Assembly: GCA_002373995.1 (NCBI GenBank)
Contig: DFLB01000048.1
Location: 10,686-74,685 of the forward strand
DNA: 64,000 bases
Origin: Bacteroidales bacterium UBA3630
Lineage (GTDB): Bacteria; Bacteroidota; Bacteroidia; Bacteroidales; P3
Direction: 5' to 3'
A program made the position numbers and the translations under genes. Positions 1 through 9,470 of this stretch are shown here, piece after piece. Position 1 is the stretch's first letter. Every line of letters begins with the position of its first letter. Below the pieces are notes generated by a model. The model was not told the origin of the DNA. It saw only the letters and a list, made by a program, of their open reading frames with translations, and did not search any database.

Positions 1-2058
1 CAGCTCTCCGGTATGCGTGGTCTGATGGCCAAGCCCCAGAAAGCTGGTTCGTCCGGTAATGAGATTATTGAAAACCCCATTGTGTCCAACTTCAAGGAGG
101 GCCTATCAGTGCTTGAGTACTTTATCTCTACGCACGGTGCCCGTAAGGGTTTGGCTGATACCGCTCTGAAGACGGCAGATGCTGGTTACTTGACTCGTCG
201 TCTTGTCGATGTGGCTCACGATGTCATCATTAATGAGGAAGACTGCGGCACTTTGCGCGGCCTGCCCACTACAGCCCTGAAAAAAGGCGAAGATATTGTC
301 CAGTCGCTTGGCGAGAAGATCCTGGGTCGCACTTCTGTGCACGACATCTATCATCCCCAGACCGGCGAACTCATTGCTCGTGCCGGCGAAGAACTCACCG
401 AGGAGATCTGCAAGAAGATTGAGGCGTCTCCCATCGAGGAGGTTGAAATCCGTTCCGTCCTCACCTGCGAGTCGAAGCACGGTGTGTGTGCCAAGTGCTA
501 TGGTCGCAACCTGGCAACCGGCAAAATGGTTCAGAAGGGTGAGGCCGTCGGTGTTATCGCTGCTCAGGCCATCGGTGAGCCTGGTACTCAGTTGACGTTG
601 CGTACATTCCACGTGGGTGGTGTGGCCGGTGGCAATATTGGTACCACTTCCAGCCTTCAGGCCAAGTACGAAGGCCGTCTCATTATCGATGAGCTCCGTT
701 CGGTGCCTTATACCGACAACGAAGGCAATAGCTACCATGTGGTTATGGGCCGTTCGGCCGAAATGCGCATCGTCGATACCAATACGGATGTCACGCTGTT
801 CTCTTCGTTGCTTCCCTATGGTGCCAAGTTGTACAAGTCCTCTGGCGACCTGTTGAAGAAGGGCGACCTCGTTGCCGAATGGGATCCTTACAATGCTGTC
901 ATCATCTCTGATGTGGCTGGTCGTGTCTCGTTTGAGAATGTCATCGAGAATGTGACCTACCGTGTTGAAAGCGATGCTCAGACCGGTCTGCAGGATAAGG
1001 TCGTCATCGAGAGCCGTCAGCGTACCAAGAACCCCACTCTCAATATTGTCGATGCTGAGGGTAACATCCTCAAGGTTTACGACCTGCCTGTTGGTGCCCA
1101 CATTGGTGTTGAGCAGGGTCAGGAACTTCATGCTGGTGATATCATGGTGAAGATTCCTCGTTCCTTTGGCAAGGCTGGTGATATCACGGGTGGTCTGCCT
1201 CGTGTCACAGAGTTGTTCGAGGCCCGCAATCCCAGCGATCCTGCCATCGTGGCAGAAATCGACGGTATCGTTTCTATTGCCAAGAAGCTCAAGCGTGGCA
1301 ATCGTGAAGTGACCATTACTTCCAAGACCGGCGAGCAGCGCTCCTACCTTATCCCCACTTCGAAGCAGATTCTTGCCCAGGACAGCGACTATGTCAAGGC
1401 GGGTACGCCTCTGTCGGACGGTGCCATCACGCCCAGCGATATCCTCGCCATCAAGGGCCCGATGAAGGTCCAAGAGTATATCGTCAACGAGGTTCAGGAG
1501 GTCTATCGCCTGCAAGGTGTGAAGATCAACGACAAGCACTTTGAGGTCATTGTGCGCCAGATGATGCGCAAGGTTGAAATTCTCGACCCGGGCGACACCC
1601 GTTTCCTCGAGGGCGATTTGGTGAACAAGCTCGACTTCAACGATGTCAACGACCGCATATTCGGCATGAAAGTGGTCGAGGATGCCGGCGACAGCACCGT
1701 GCTCTCGGTGGGGCAAATTGTCACCGCCCGTGAACTTCGCGATGAGAATTCAGCTCTGCGCCGTCAGGATAAGAAACTTGTCAGCGTCCGCGATGCCCAT
1801 CCCGCCACCTGCCGTCAGGTGCTACAGGGCATTACCCGCGCTTCGTTGCAGACTAAGTCGTTTATCTCCGCTGCCTCCTTCCAGGAAACCACCAAGGTGC
1901 TTACCGAGGCTGCCATTAATGCCAAACGCGACACGCTGATGGGCATGAAGGAGAACGTCATTGTCGGACATCTTATCCCTGCCGGTACAGGTATGCGCGA
2001 GTATCAAGACCTTGTGGTTGGCAATGCTCCCGCTATGTCGGCCGAGAAGGAGCGTTAA
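1..2058 (+). CDS. rpoC: DNA-directed RNA polymerase subunit beta' (3' part)
   Basis: This is the C-terminal half of the RNA polymerase beta' subunit, which forms the catalytic core with beta. The frame is open from base 1, so the gene begins upstream of the window; 685 codons plus the stop are present, about half the usual Bacteroidota length. Visible hallmarks are the trigger-loop/bridge region (RGLMAKPQ near the start, then [20 protein letters not shown]), the second zinc-binding cysteine cluster ([16 protein letters not shown]) and the nearly invariant [20 protein letters not shown] stretch. The long reverse-strand frame over the same bases is a shadow. A hairpin terminator follows about 22 bases after the stop. 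Confidence 0.98.
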   Translation, partial: QLSGMRGLMAKPQKAGSSGNEIIENPIVSNFKEGLSVLEYFISTHGARKGLADTALKTADAGYLTRRLVDVAHDVIINEEDCGTLRGLPTTALKKGEDIVQSLGEKILGRTSVHDIYHPQTGELIARAGEELTEEICKKIEASPIEEVEIRSVLTCESKHGVCAKCYGRNLATGKMVQKGEAVGVIAAQAIGEPGTQLTLRTFHVGGVAGGNIGTTSSLQAKYEGRLIIDELRSVPYTDNEGNSYHVVMGRSAEMRIVDTNTDVTLFSSLLPYGAKLYKSSGDLLKKGDLVAEWDPYNAVIISDVAGRVSFENVIENVTYRVESDAQTGLQDKVVIESRQRTKNPTLNIVDAEGNILKVYDLPVGAHIGVEQGQELHAGDIMVKIPRSFGKAGDITGGLPRVTELFEARNPSDPAIVAEIDGIVSIAKKLKRGNREVTITSKTGEQRSYLIPTSKQILAQDSDYVKAGTPLSDGAITPSDILAIKGPMKVQEYIVNEVQEVYRLQGVKINDKHFEVIVRQMMRKVEILDPGDTRFLEGDLVNKLDFNDVNDRIFGMKVVEDAGDSTVLSVGQIVTARELRDENSALRRQDKKLVSVRDAHPATCRQVLQGITRASLQTKSFISAASFQETTKVLTEAAINAKRDTLMGMKENVIVGHLIPAGTGMREYQDLVVGNAPAMSAEKER

Positions 2059-2080
2059 TCGCTTAAGCAAATTGAAAAGC

Positions 2081-2116
2081 AAAGGCAGGGTGCGTAGGTA
2101 TCCTGCCTTTCTTTTT
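2081..2116. terminator. Rho-independent terminator, probably bidirectional
   Basis: A stem of AAAGGCAGG paired with CCTGCCTTT is separated by a 12-base loop and followed by CTTTTT on the plus strand. It sits between the rpoC stop and the stop of the converging minus-strand gene. On the minus strand the same hairpin is followed by TGCTTTTC, so it could serve both genes. Confidence 0.8.
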
Positions 2117-3975
2117 CAGAAGGAGCAACGCAGCTGTACGAACCACGTTTGCCTGACGGGACCTTCGGTACGATTGTCGCCACTGCCTATGTTTTCCTGC
2201 TCGGGCATGTAGGTCAATGTGTATTTTGCCGCCATTGCCCAGTGGTGGTTCAGCCGGTAGCGAAGCAGTAAGTGTGTCCTTACCCCCCGACCATAGAGTG
2301 TAGGCATGCTCCATGCATATTGTATGTTGCTTTCGCTAAGGTATATGCGCGCGTAGTATCCCCCTACGTCGAAGCAGGCTACAGCTGCTGTGGCTTGCAG
2401 CTGGCGGTAGTCATAGCGTGCTGTAATGTTGGCGAGCCACCCGCGCTGCATAATGCCGTTCTCGCTCTCGAACAGTGAGCCGATGGCTCTTGCACCGAGA
2501 GTCCAGCGATGCCACGAGGCTTTGACTTCGCCCTGCAGTTGTTGTTTCACAGTCTGTTCGCCCAGGTACAGTGTGCTGTCCACATTGGGTATATTGCGCT
2601 CTTTCATTCGGTAGGTATAGCGAAGCATGCCGCTGATATATCGTCCCAGGGTTTTGCTGATTTGCAGGCGTAGCCAGTCGCCCGTGGAGGGAGTGTAGTC
2701 GGCATAACGCAGCGTGGCAAAGCTGTGCAGGTCAACGCTGCCCAAAAGCGTGATGCCCAGTGGCAAGCGACTTTCGGCATCGAGGGTTACTCCCTGCTCG
2801 CCTTGTGTATTGCCGATGGTGTAGCCTTGTGCATGCAGGTTATGGTATTGGGGGTGATAGTATCGATAGCTGATATCAAAGCGGTTGCGGCTGTCTGCCT
2901 TCACTTGTAGCCCACCGATGAAAGCCGGAGCCAGGTTTTCGCCGAGTGCCACTTCGCCGTAAAGCGTCGTGCGGTGCCATTGGTAGACGGCATCGATGCC
3001 GGTGTTCATTTGCCATCGGCCGATGAAGCGGTTTTGATTGTAGAGATAGTCGCGTGTTTCAAGGCTGTCGTCCAGCAGAGTGTAGGCGGCTGTCAGGCCG
3101 AGGATCAGGTTTCCGTGGCGGTAGTCGAGATGCCCTCCTGCCAACACTTCGCCATCGGTGCGCGAGCCGAATGCCGAGAGATGGAAGCCGCGCCCCAGGC
3201 GGATGCGTGCCGCAATACCCTCCTGATAGTCTTCTTCGTAGAAGGCGGCTGCCTGCCGCACACCGGCCCCGAAGCGCAACGGCGTGGCGCCGGTGAGGTT
3301 GAATGGGCGCAGTCCAGTCCAAAGCGTCAGACCTTGTCCAAACTGCAGGTTATAGCGACCCAGGATGAGCCGTTCAAGTGGCCCTATGTCGTTTACAATC
3401 AGATGATAGCCGTAGTAGTTGTTTTTCCCCCACTCTTCGGTGGGGTCTTTGTCGATTGTGAGCCGAAGGTCGATGTTGTTGTAGAGTTGATATCTGTAGC
3501 AGAGCAGTGCGTGCAGGTTGTCGCCAGGGTAGTGGCCGTTGCGGTAGCCTTCAGCTTGTTCTGCAGTGCCGCCGATGCCAGCCACGAGGCTGTGGCGTCC
3601 ATCGGCAGGGTGCCATCGTTTTCGGGGCTGGCAGGGGGCTACGGTGAGGTAGGGTTCCAGCAGGGCCACTGTGCTGCTGTCAAATCCGGGGATGAATCGC
3701 AGTTCCTTGAGGCTTAGCAGCTGGCCGTGCAGGATGATGTAGTTGCGCAACGCCTGTAGCTGGAAGGGGCTGATGAGCGGCAGCGCAGCCAGGGCTGCGG
3801 TGTCGTTGACGTTCACCGGTTGCGCGCTGAGTTGCAGCAGCAGGTCGTTCATGTCGCCGGCGGCCTGTTCGTCGTCAGTCTCCTCCAGCCACTGCTCCAC
3901 GGCTTCGTCTACCTGTGCGGCGGCTGTTAGGGGCAGCAACAGAATGAATATTATGAGCCAGTGTTTCAGAACCAT
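2116..3975 (-). CDS. Helix-hairpin-helix outer-membrane beta-barrel protein
   Basis: Predicted secreted protein of 619 residues. The start at 3975 is preferred because it gives a clean signal peptide (MVLKHWLIIFILLLPLTAAAQ) and overlaps the upstream stop by 10 bases; the frame stays open 26 codons further upstream but that extension is basic and unlike a leader. Residues about 52-110 contain two ComEA-like helix-hairpin-helix units (VNVNDTAALAALPLISPFQ and a second around LRFIPGFDSST). The remaining 500 residues are rich in alternating aromatic/polar beta strands and end in RCSF, typical of an outer-membrane barrel with a C-terminal Phe. HhH units normally bind DNA, but here the protein is exported, so its role is not known. 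Last gene of a three-gene overlapping operon. Confidence 0.8.
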   Translation of the reverse strand: MVLKHWLIIFILLLPLTAAAQVDEAVEQWLEETDDEQAAGDMNDLLLQLSAQPVNVNDTAALAALPLISPFQLQALRNYIILHGQLLSLKELRFIPGFDSSTVALLEPYLTVAPCQPRKRWHPADGRHSLVAGIGGTAEQAEGYRNGHYPGDNLHALLCYRYQLYNNIDLRLTIDKDPTEEWGKNNYYGYHLIVNDIGPLERLILGRYNLQFGQGLTLWTGLRPFNLTGATPLRFGAGVRQAAAFYEEDYQEGIAARIRLGRGFHLSAFGSRTDGEVLAGGHLDYRHGNLILGLTAAYTLLDDSLETRDYLYNQNRFIGRWQMNTGIDAVYQWHRTTLYGEVALGENLAPAFIGGLQVKADSRNRFDISYRYYHPQYHNLHAQGYTIGNTQGEQGVTLDAESRLPLGITLLGSVDLHSFATLRYADYTPSTGDWLRLQISKTLGRYISGMLRYTYRMKERNIPNVDSTLYLGEQTVKQQLQGEVKASWHRWTLGARAIGSLFESENGIMQRGWLANITARYDYRQLQATAAVACFDVGGYYARIYLSESNIQYAWSMPTLYGRGVRTHLLLRYRLNHHWAMAAKYTLTYMPEQENIGSGDNRTEGPVRQTWFVQLRCSF

Positions 3976-4727
3976 AGGGTGAGTGAGGTGTGGGGTGTGA
4001 TGCCGAGCACGTCGTGTACCTCGACGGCGAGGTCGATGGCCATTTGGCGCCATTGGGTCCCGAGGCCGAAGGTCAGCACCAGCGGGTGGGTCGAGAACCC
4101 TGTGCGCACATGGAGCAGCTCATGGTAGCTGTATTCCATGCCGAAACGGAGCCTCATTCGTTCCTCGCTCTCAGCTTCAATTATGGTAAGCAGCTGTGAT
4201 AGCGGACGATAGCCTGCCGCGAGGTGCCAACGGTAGGGGCGTTGTGGGTCCCAGGGACGTGTGCCGGCTTCGAGTGCCAGCAGGGTGTTGCCCCAGGGCT
4301 GTGCATGCAGGAGCAGTGAGGCGCCAAGCCATTGTTGGGGTTGGTAGCGGCTGTCCGAGGTGCCGAGGTTCAGGTAGCGTATCTTGGCGCCGACAAGAAG
4401 CCATTGTGTTGCCCGAATGACGTATCCGCCAGCGAGTTGCTGCTCGTGGTAGTCGAGGTTGCCGTGGTGCCGGTAGCTTGCCACGGCAGTGCCGCTGCTG
4501 CCGGTGGGCCATACGAGGCTTATGTCCTTGCTGGCCAGGGCGCCGAGCATGTAGTTGGCACGATAGGAGAGTGTGGCGCTGCGCTGGTCGAGGTCGTATA
4601 AAGACACACCACCCATAGCACTGTGGCGTGCATGATGGGTGGTGTGGTCGAACTGTGCGGCTGTTGTGGCCGGAGCCAGCAGTGCCAGTGCGAGGAGCCA
4701 GGCTCGCGATGGTTTATTCCATCGCAT
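3966..4727 (-). CDS. Predicted outer-membrane beta-barrel protein (PorV/PorQ-like shape)
   Basis: Protein of 253 residues whose start at 4727 follows from the signal peptide MRWNKPSRAWLLALALLAPATTAAQ; a longer frame upstream runs through the neighbouring gene. The mature part begins with an AMGGVSLYDLD-type loop and then repeated amphipathic strands, ending in LTLWF, which suits an outer-membrane barrel insertion signal. The early glycine-rich segment resembles the PorV/PorQ/FadL-like proteins of Bacteroidota, but I see no motif that proves membership. The start overlaps the stop of the lipoprotein gene by 14 bases and the end overlaps the next gene by 10, so the three are translationally coupled. 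Confidence 0.65.
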   Translation of the reverse strand: MRWNKPSRAWLLALALLAPATTAAQFDHTTHHARHSAMGGVSLYDLDQRSATLSYRANYMLGALASKDISLVWPTGSSGTAVASYRHHGNLDYHEQQLAGGYVIRATQWLLVGAKIRYLNLGTSDSRYQPQQWLGASLLLHAQPWGNTLLALEAGTRPWDPQRPYRWHLAAGYRPLSQLLTIIEAESEERMRLRFGMEYSYHELLHVRTGFSTHPLVLTFGLGTQWRQMAIDLAVEVHDVLGITPHTSLTLWF

Positions 4728-5451
4728 CGAGGGCGTTGATAACAGCCGAAATATTGGCGCGACGGCTGGACACTTCACCCGAGAAGGTGATGGTTGGCAG
4801 CTCGTTGACATCCAGCTGACCGTTCACGATGGCCTCGAGCTGGCTGTCGCTGACGTAGATGGCGTTGACGTTGACGTTGGCTTTCACCTGGCCGCCGTCG
4901 TTGCCGAAGGTGGTCACGTTCACCGTACCGCTATGGCCGATGTAGTAGTGCTCCATGTCGTAGGCGATGGCGAAGAGGTTGCCCACAGCGTTGTCGAAGC
5001 TGATGCCGTTGCAAATCAGTGCCGAGATGTCCTGCTCGCTGAGGTAGCGGAAGAACTCGATGTCGTTGATGGGGCAGGAAATCTGGTAGACGCCGGTGGT
5101 GGTGTCGCGCAGGTTGATGCCCAGGAACGGGGGTTGCAGGTCGGCAGAATCGGCGGTGATGAGGTTGTCGCGGGTGCCAACCATCAGGGTGCCGACGTTG
5201 ATGTTGCCGACGGTGGCCTGATCGTCAAGGAAGATGGTGTCCAGCTTGACGTTGGCGACGGCTGACTTGAAGTGCAACGTGTCGCCCGAGTTATAGGCCT
5301 GGGTACCGACAGCGTTCGATGCCGTCAGCGTCATGTGGCCGATCAGGTCGGTCTGTTCTATAAGGTTCTCCAAACCTTCGATACCGTCGCAGGAGGTGAA
5401 TCCAAACATGCAGGCCACGGCTGTGGCGATAGCCAATAATCTTTTTTTCAT
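4714..5451 (-). CDS. Lipoprotein of unknown function
   Basis: Protein of 245 residues. The N-terminus MKKRLLAIATAVACMFGFTSC is a lipoprotein signal with the lipidated Cys at residue 21. The rest is rich in Val, Thr, Asn and Asp with alternating hydrophobic residues, suggesting a beta-sandwich; I do not recognise the family. It is the first gene of an overlapping operon with two barrel-like proteins, so it may be their periplasmic-side or surface partner. A Bacteroidetes-type -7 element lies about 70 bases upstream. Confidence 0.75.
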   Translation of the reverse strand: MKKRLLAIATAVACMFGFTSCDGIEGLENLIEQTDLIGHMTLTASNAVGTQAYNSGDTLHFKSAVANVKLDTIFLDDQATVGNINVGTLMVGTRDNLITADSADLQPPFLGINLRDTTTGVYQISCPINDIEFFRYLSEQDISALICNGISFDNAVGNLFAIAYDMEHYYIGHSGTVNVTTFGNDGGQVKANVNVNAIYVSDSQLEAIVNGQLDVNELPTITFSGEVSSRRANISAVINALDAME

Positions 5452-5519
5452 GGTGTTTAAATATTTAATGTGTTGATATTTATTTGTTTATGTGTGGTCT
5501 CCCCAATATAGTCATGTTG

Positions 5520-5527
5520 CAAATATA
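5520..5527 (-). promoter_or_regulatory. Probable promoter -7 element for the 5451-2116 operon
   Basis: Read on the minus strand this is TATATTTG, a full match to the Bacteroidetes -7 consensus TAnnTTTG, about 69 bases before the lipoprotein ATG. No TTTG is found at the ideal 19-21 base distance upstream, so the -33 element is weak or absent. Confidence 0.45.
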
Positions 5528-5617
5528 TGAATTATTTCTTATATCTGTACATTTTTTTTCTTAGATATGTGTTTTTTCCCCTGAGATAAGTGTTTTTTTC
5601 CCTGACTCGAAGAGGGT

Positions 5618-5740
5618 GCATCCAAGGCTCTTGGTCCGGTGGTGGTCCGAGGATGGTCCGAGGATGGTCCGAGGGTGGTCCGATAAAAGTCGGACAAAAG
5701 GCGGTCCGGAGGCGGAGTGGGGGCGGAGGGATTGCCGTCA
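5618..5740 (+). repeat. Intergenic GGTCCG tandem element, copy 1
   Basis: Most of the 363-base gap between divergent genes at 5451 and 5815 is this element. It opens with CATCCAAGGCTCTTGGTCCG, then has about five units of period 12 (GGTCCGAGGATG and close variants, 5632-5682), and closes with a CGG-rich tail. Two similar elements occur at 13482 and 52257 in the same orientation. Small frames through it are not credible genes. Confidence 0.85.
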
Positions 5741-5814
5741 AAAAAATGGCAGTTTGAGAGGCCGCAGGGGATGAAAATAGGGGAGATGTACAATATTTGC
5801 GGCAGGGGCGCGTT

Positions 5815-6819
5815 ATGAAAACTATGAAGGTGTTGCTGCTTGGAGCATCGGGCCTGTTGGGGCACAACGTGTTGCGGCGTCTGTTGGACGACGGACACGC
5901 GGTGCGTGTGCTGGTGCGGCGCGCCGACGCGGTGAGGATGGACGAAGGCGGATGGGAAACGTTAGTGGGCAGCCTGACCGACGACGCTACGCTGCAGGCT
6001 GCGGCCGAGGGCGTTGAGGCCATCGTGAACTGTGCTGGGGTGACGGATATGAGCCTGCTGCATCGCGAGGAATATGTGGAGGTGAACAGCACGTTGTGCT
6101 CACGCTTAGTCGAGGTGATGAAATATCATGGAATCAGGAGGTTGGTACATGTCTCGACAACCAATACCATCGGCAACGGCACGGCTGCCAGCCCCGCCAC
6201 GGAGGAGTCTCCGATGCAGGAACCTTTCCTGAGCAGCTACTATGCTGATACCAAGATGGATGGAGAGCGTGCGCTGCTCACGGCCTCGCGGCAACACACA
6301 GACTGGCATCTGGTGGTGGTTAATCCAGGGTATATGATTGGGCCTATGGATGTTAAGCCCTCGTCAGGCCGTCTGTTGCTGGCCGCTTATCGAAGAAGGG
6401 TGATGCTGGCACCGAGGGGTGGAAAGGCGTTTGTCGATGTGCGCGATGTGGCTCAGGCTGTAGTCAACGCGCTGACGAAGGGGCGCAACGGCGAGCGATA
6501 TATTGCAGTCAATAGCCGTGGATGTCTTGCTATCAGCGACTTGTACCGGATGCAGGCACGTGTGGCGGGCTATAGGCAATGGGTGTTGAGTGTGCCCGAC
6601 GGACTGCTGAGCCTTGTGGGACTGCTGGGCGACGGGTTGCGTCGGCTGGGCATCCGCACAGAGGCCTCCACGCGCAACGTCAGGCAATTGATGGTGCGGG
6701 AATACTATGACAACAGTCATGCTATCAACGAGTTGAAAATGAACGAGACCCCTCTGGAGCAGTCAATAGCCGACTTCTACCGCTGGAGGGAGGAAAATGG
6801 AATAAAACAACGTATATGA
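5815..6819 (+). CDS. NAD(P)-dependent epimerase/dehydratase family protein
   Basis: Extended short-chain dehydrogenase of 334 residues acting on a nucleotide sugar or similar substrate; the substrate cannot be read from the sequence. It has the N-terminal Rossmann motif GASGLLGHNV, the early VNCAGVTD strand, a Ser/Thr run (HVSTTNTIGNG) and the catalytic Tyr-x-x-x-Lys (YADTK). The ATG at 5815 is chosen over a TTG at 5797 because it places the Rossmann strand (MKVLLLGASG) close to the N-terminus. The stop overlaps the next start by ATGA, so it is coupled to the DUF4837 lipoprotein. It opens the plus-strand envelope block leading to UppS and BamA. Confidence 0.85.
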   Translation: MKTMKVLLLGASGLLGHNVLRRLLDDGHAVRVLVRRADAVRMDEGGWETLVGSLTDDATLQAAAEGVEAIVNCAGVTDMSLLHREEYVEVNSTLCSRLVEVMKYHGIRRLVHVSTTNTIGNGTAASPATEESPMQEPFLSSYYADTKMDGERALLTASRQHTDWHLVVVNPGYMIGPMDVKPSSGRLLLAAYRRRVMLAPRGGKAFVDVRDVAQAVVNALTKGRNGERYIAVNSRGCLAISDLYRMQARVAGYRQWVLSVPDGLLSLVGLLGDGLRRLGIRTEASTRNVRQLMVREYYDNSHAINELKMNETPLEQSIADFYRWREENGIKQRI

Positions 6820-7817
6820 AACGTATTGCAATCATCATGTTATCAGTGGCTTTGCTCTGTGGCGCCTGCCATAGTCGGCAAAACGAGGCCATACTGAAGA
6901 AATCGTCGTCGGGCAAGACCTGCGAGGTGCTGCTGGCAGCCGATAAGAGTACCTATAGCGGTGATACCAAGGAACTTATCGATTCTATCTTCCGCGAGAT
7001 ACAGCCTGGGTTGCCACAGGCTGAGCCGAGGTTCGACCTGGTGAATATCCCCGTCAGCTCGCTCCACAACACGCAGATGTTCCAGATGCATCGCAACATT
7101 GTCTTGTGCGACGTCAACCCGGAGAACCCTGACAAAGTGTATATTAGCCACGACAAGTGGGCTACACCTCAGACGATGGTTGACATTGCCGCCAAGAGTG
7201 ACGCGTCGTTGCGCGACCTGCTTCGACGCTACGAAAAGAGGATCAAACAGGAAATCTATCGCGATGAACACCAGCGCATTATCAATGCTTTCTACAATAT
7301 CAGAAACGTTGAGCTGATGCAGCGTGTCGAAAAGAAGTTCGGCTTCAAGATGACTTTCAGCGAAGATTTCGTGTGGGGCGACGAGGATGCCGACTTTGCA
7401 TGGATACACAAGGAGACAAAGGACTTCAGCCTGGGTATCATGATACATACAATGCCATACCAGTCTGAGAACCAGTTTGAAGTGTCGAAGATCGACAATC
7501 GGCTCGACACCCTCATGCGTCGCCACATGACGGCACCTGCCGAGGGCAGTTACATGGGTACTGAGCGACGTGTGGGGATTGTGCACAGCCGGTACGACTA
7601 TGCGGGGAGCAAGTATTGCATCGAGACACGTGGTCTGTGGCGTACCTTTGGTGATTTTATGGGAGGCCCGTTTGTGAGCTACAGCGTATTGTCGCCTGAC
7701 GGTACACAGATTGTGGAGGTTACGGGATATGTGTACTGCCCGCGGTTCGACAAGCGCGACTATCTGATGCAGGTGGAGGGCATCTGCAACTCGATAGAGT
7801 GGCCAGCGGTGAACTGA
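6816..7817 (+). CDS. DUF4837 family lipoprotein
   Basis: Lipoprotein of 333 residues with signal MKRIAIIMLSVALLCGAC (lipidated Cys at 18). The body matches the DUF4837 pattern: DKWATPQ, a coiled KRIKQEIYRDEHQRI segment, EKKFGFKMTFSEDF, DADFAWIHKET, GSYMGTERRV, and ETRGLWRTFGDFMGGPFVSY near the end. The family is restricted to Bacteroidota and has no known function. Its start overlaps the epimerase stop by four bases. Its position in an envelope-assembly block suggests an envelope role, which is inference. Confidence 0.85.
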   Translation: MKRIAIIMLSVALLCGACHSRQNEAILKKSSSGKTCEVLLAADKSTYSGDTKELIDSIFREIQPGLPQAEPRFDLVNIPVSSLHNTQMFQMHRNIVLCDVNPENPDKVYISHDKWATPQTMVDIAAKSDASLRDLLRRYEKRIKQEIYRDEHQRIINAFYNIRNVELMQRVEKKFGFKMTFSEDFVWGDEDADFAWIHKETKDFSLGIMIHTMPYQSENQFEVSKIDNRLDTLMRRHMTAPAEGSYMGTERRVGIVHSRYDYAGSKYCIETRGLWRTFGDFMGGPFVSYSVLSPDGTQIVEVTGYVYCPRFDKRDYLMQVEGICNSIEWPAVN

Positions 7818-7832
7818 TAACGGGAAGCTGAG

Positions 7833-8720
7833 ATGAGAGTCATGAAGCACATGGCGCAGATAGTCAGGATGATGTGGTGCATCTGGCTGGTGGCGGGTCT
7901 CCTGCTGCCGGTCTTTAACCATGCGGCGGCGCAGGGGCGGGACTTCCTGAGCCGGACTGAGTTGGTGCTGGCAGGTGGCGGCATGACATATATCGGCGAC
8001 CTGAACAACCAGAGCGCCTTCGGCGAGGTGAACCTGACGGGTAGCATAGGGCTGCGAAGCCGGATAGACAACCGATGGTCAGTGTGTGGCAGGTTGACCT
8101 ATGGCTCGCTGTCGGCCACCAAAGACTGGCTGCCGTCGCGCAACCTCAGTTTCCGCACTCACCTGTACGAGGCATCGCTGGTGGCCGAGTTCGATTTCAG
8201 GCCTTACGGCCCTGGTGCCACGGAGAGCATGTGGACACCCTATATCTTTGGAGGTTTGGGGTTGTTCCACTTCAACCCGATGGGCGAGTATGTGCGTGCA
8301 GACGGCAGTGCGGAGTGGGTCGAGTTGCAGCCGTTGTGCACTGAAGGACAGGGTACATCGCTATACCCCCAACGGCGGCCGTATGCGCTGATCCAACTGG
8401 CTTTGCCATTCGGGGTGGGGGTGAGGATGCGGCTGGGAAAATATGTGTCGGTTTCAGCCGAGTATGGGTTCAGGAAGACATGGACGGACTACGTGGATGA
8501 TGTCAGTACCACATACGTCGGTGCTGCGCTGCTGACTGACGAGGTGCAGAACGGCGTGGTGGCGGCGGCGATGGCCGACAGAAGCGCCGAGCCGAATGCT
8601 GTGGGCATCAAGCGTGGTGATGACTCGCTCGATGACTGGTACAGTTACTTCAATGTCACAATCGGTGTGAATCTCGAGTTGATGTTGGGGTGGATGCGTT
8701 CGAAACGATGTAGAAACTAA
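7833..8720 (+). CDS. DUF6089 family outer-membrane beta-barrel protein
   Basis: Protein of 295 residues with an N-terminal hydrophobic leader ending in HAAAQ; a start three codons in (7842) is equally possible. Motifs shared with the Bacteroidota DUF6089 family are GGMTYIGDLN, PYIFGGLGLFHFNP, the barrel strand VSVSAEYGFRKTWTDYVDDV and a final GVNLEL strand. It probably forms an eight-strand-type barrel in the outer membrane. The family is commonly found immediately before uppS, as here (7 bases apart). Confidence 0.85.
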   Translation: MRVMKHMAQIVRMMWCIWLVAGLLLPVFNHAAAQGRDFLSRTELVLAGGGMTYIGDLNNQSAFGEVNLTGSIGLRSRIDNRWSVCGRLTYGSLSATKDWLPSRNLSFRTHLYEASLVAEFDFRPYGPGATESMWTPYIFGGLGLFHFNPMGEYVRADGSAEWVELQPLCTEGQGTSLYPQRRPYALIQLALPFGVGVRMRLGKYVSVSAEYGFRKTWTDYVDDVSTTYVGAALLTDEVQNGVVAAAMADRSAEPNAVGIKRGDDSLDDWYSYFNVTIGVNLELMLGWMRSKRCRN

Positions 8721-8726
8721 AACAGA

Positions 8727-9470
8727 ATGGATATGAGTACATTGGAACAGATAGACAGGGCGCGGGTGCCGCAGCATGTGGCCATCATTATGGACGGGAA
8801 TGGCCGATGGGCCATGCGGCAGAAACACGAGCGCCTGTTCGGACATCAGAACGCAATGACGGCGGTGCGTCAGGCGGTGGAGGCGGCGGTGCAATTGGGA
8901 GTCAAGTACCTGACTCTCTATACTTTTAGTACCGAAAATTGGAATCGTCCCCAGGCCGAGATTGACGGCTTGATGGAGTTGCTCATTAAAGCGGTGCGCG
9001 ATGAGACTAAGACGTTGATGGACAATAATGTGAGGTTGCAGACCATCGGCGACATCAGTCGCATTCCCGAACGGTCGCGTAGCAAGCTGCAAGAGTGCAT
9101 AGACGAGACTGCCGGAAACACATCGACAACGCTCATCCTGGCGTTGAGCTACAGTTCGCGGTGGGAGGTGGCTGAAGCGCTGAGGCAGATATGTCGCGAG
9201 GGGTTGCGTCCTGAGGAGATAGACGAAGAGACCTTGCGGCGCTATCTGGCTACGCGTGATTATCCTGATCCTGACCTGTTGATACGCACCGGCGGCGAGT
9301 TGCGGGTGTCCAATTTCCTTTTGTGGCAGATGGCCTATACAGAATTTTACTTCAGCGAGCAGCTATGGCCTGACTTCCGACATGAGGACTTCTATGCTGC
9401 AGTGCTTGATTATCAGCGCCGCCAGCGTCGCTTCGGCAAGACAGAAGCACAGGTGGAAGAGGGGCAGTAG
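8727..9470 (+). CDS. uppS: Isoprenyl transferase (undecaprenyl diphosphate synthase)
   Basis: cis-Prenyltransferase that condenses farnesyl diphosphate with isopentenyl diphosphate to give undecaprenyl diphosphate, the lipid carrier for peptidoglycan and surface polysaccharides. The 247-residue length is typical. The signature HVAIIMDGNGRWAM carries the Mg-binding Asp at about residue 23; the second signature DPDLLIRTGGELRVSNFLLWQMAYTE is complete near the C-terminus. Start may be residue 1 or Met3. It supplies the carrier used by the glycan locus further right, though that link is pathway knowledge and not regulation seen here. Confidence 0.97.
   Translation: MDMSTLEQIDRARVPQHVAIIMDGNGRWAMRQKHERLFGHQNAMTAVRQAVEAAVQLGVKYLTLYTFSTENWNRPQAEIDGLMELLIKAVRDETKTLMDNNVRLQTIGDISRIPERSRSKLQECIDETAGNTSTTLILALSYSSRWEVAEALRQICREGLRPEEIDEETLRRYLATRDYPDPDLLIRTGGELRVSNFLLWQMAYTEFYFSEQLWPDFRHEDFYAAVLDYQRRQRRFGKTEAQVEEGQ

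Noticed and set aside
106..1716. Long reverse-strand open frame (536 codons) over rpoC
   Set aside because: It lies entirely within the conserved rpoC frame, has no recognisable domain and is Leu/His/Asp-rich in the way expected of an antisense shadow.
2974..3717. Plus-strand open frame of 247 codons
   Set aside because: Antisense to the helix-hairpin-helix barrel gene, which has a signal peptide, operon overlap and barrel pattern; the plus frame has none.
5532..6092. Reverse-strand frame reading through the GGTCCG element
   Set aside because: Composed of tandem-repeat translation and antisense of the epimerase; no start context or family.
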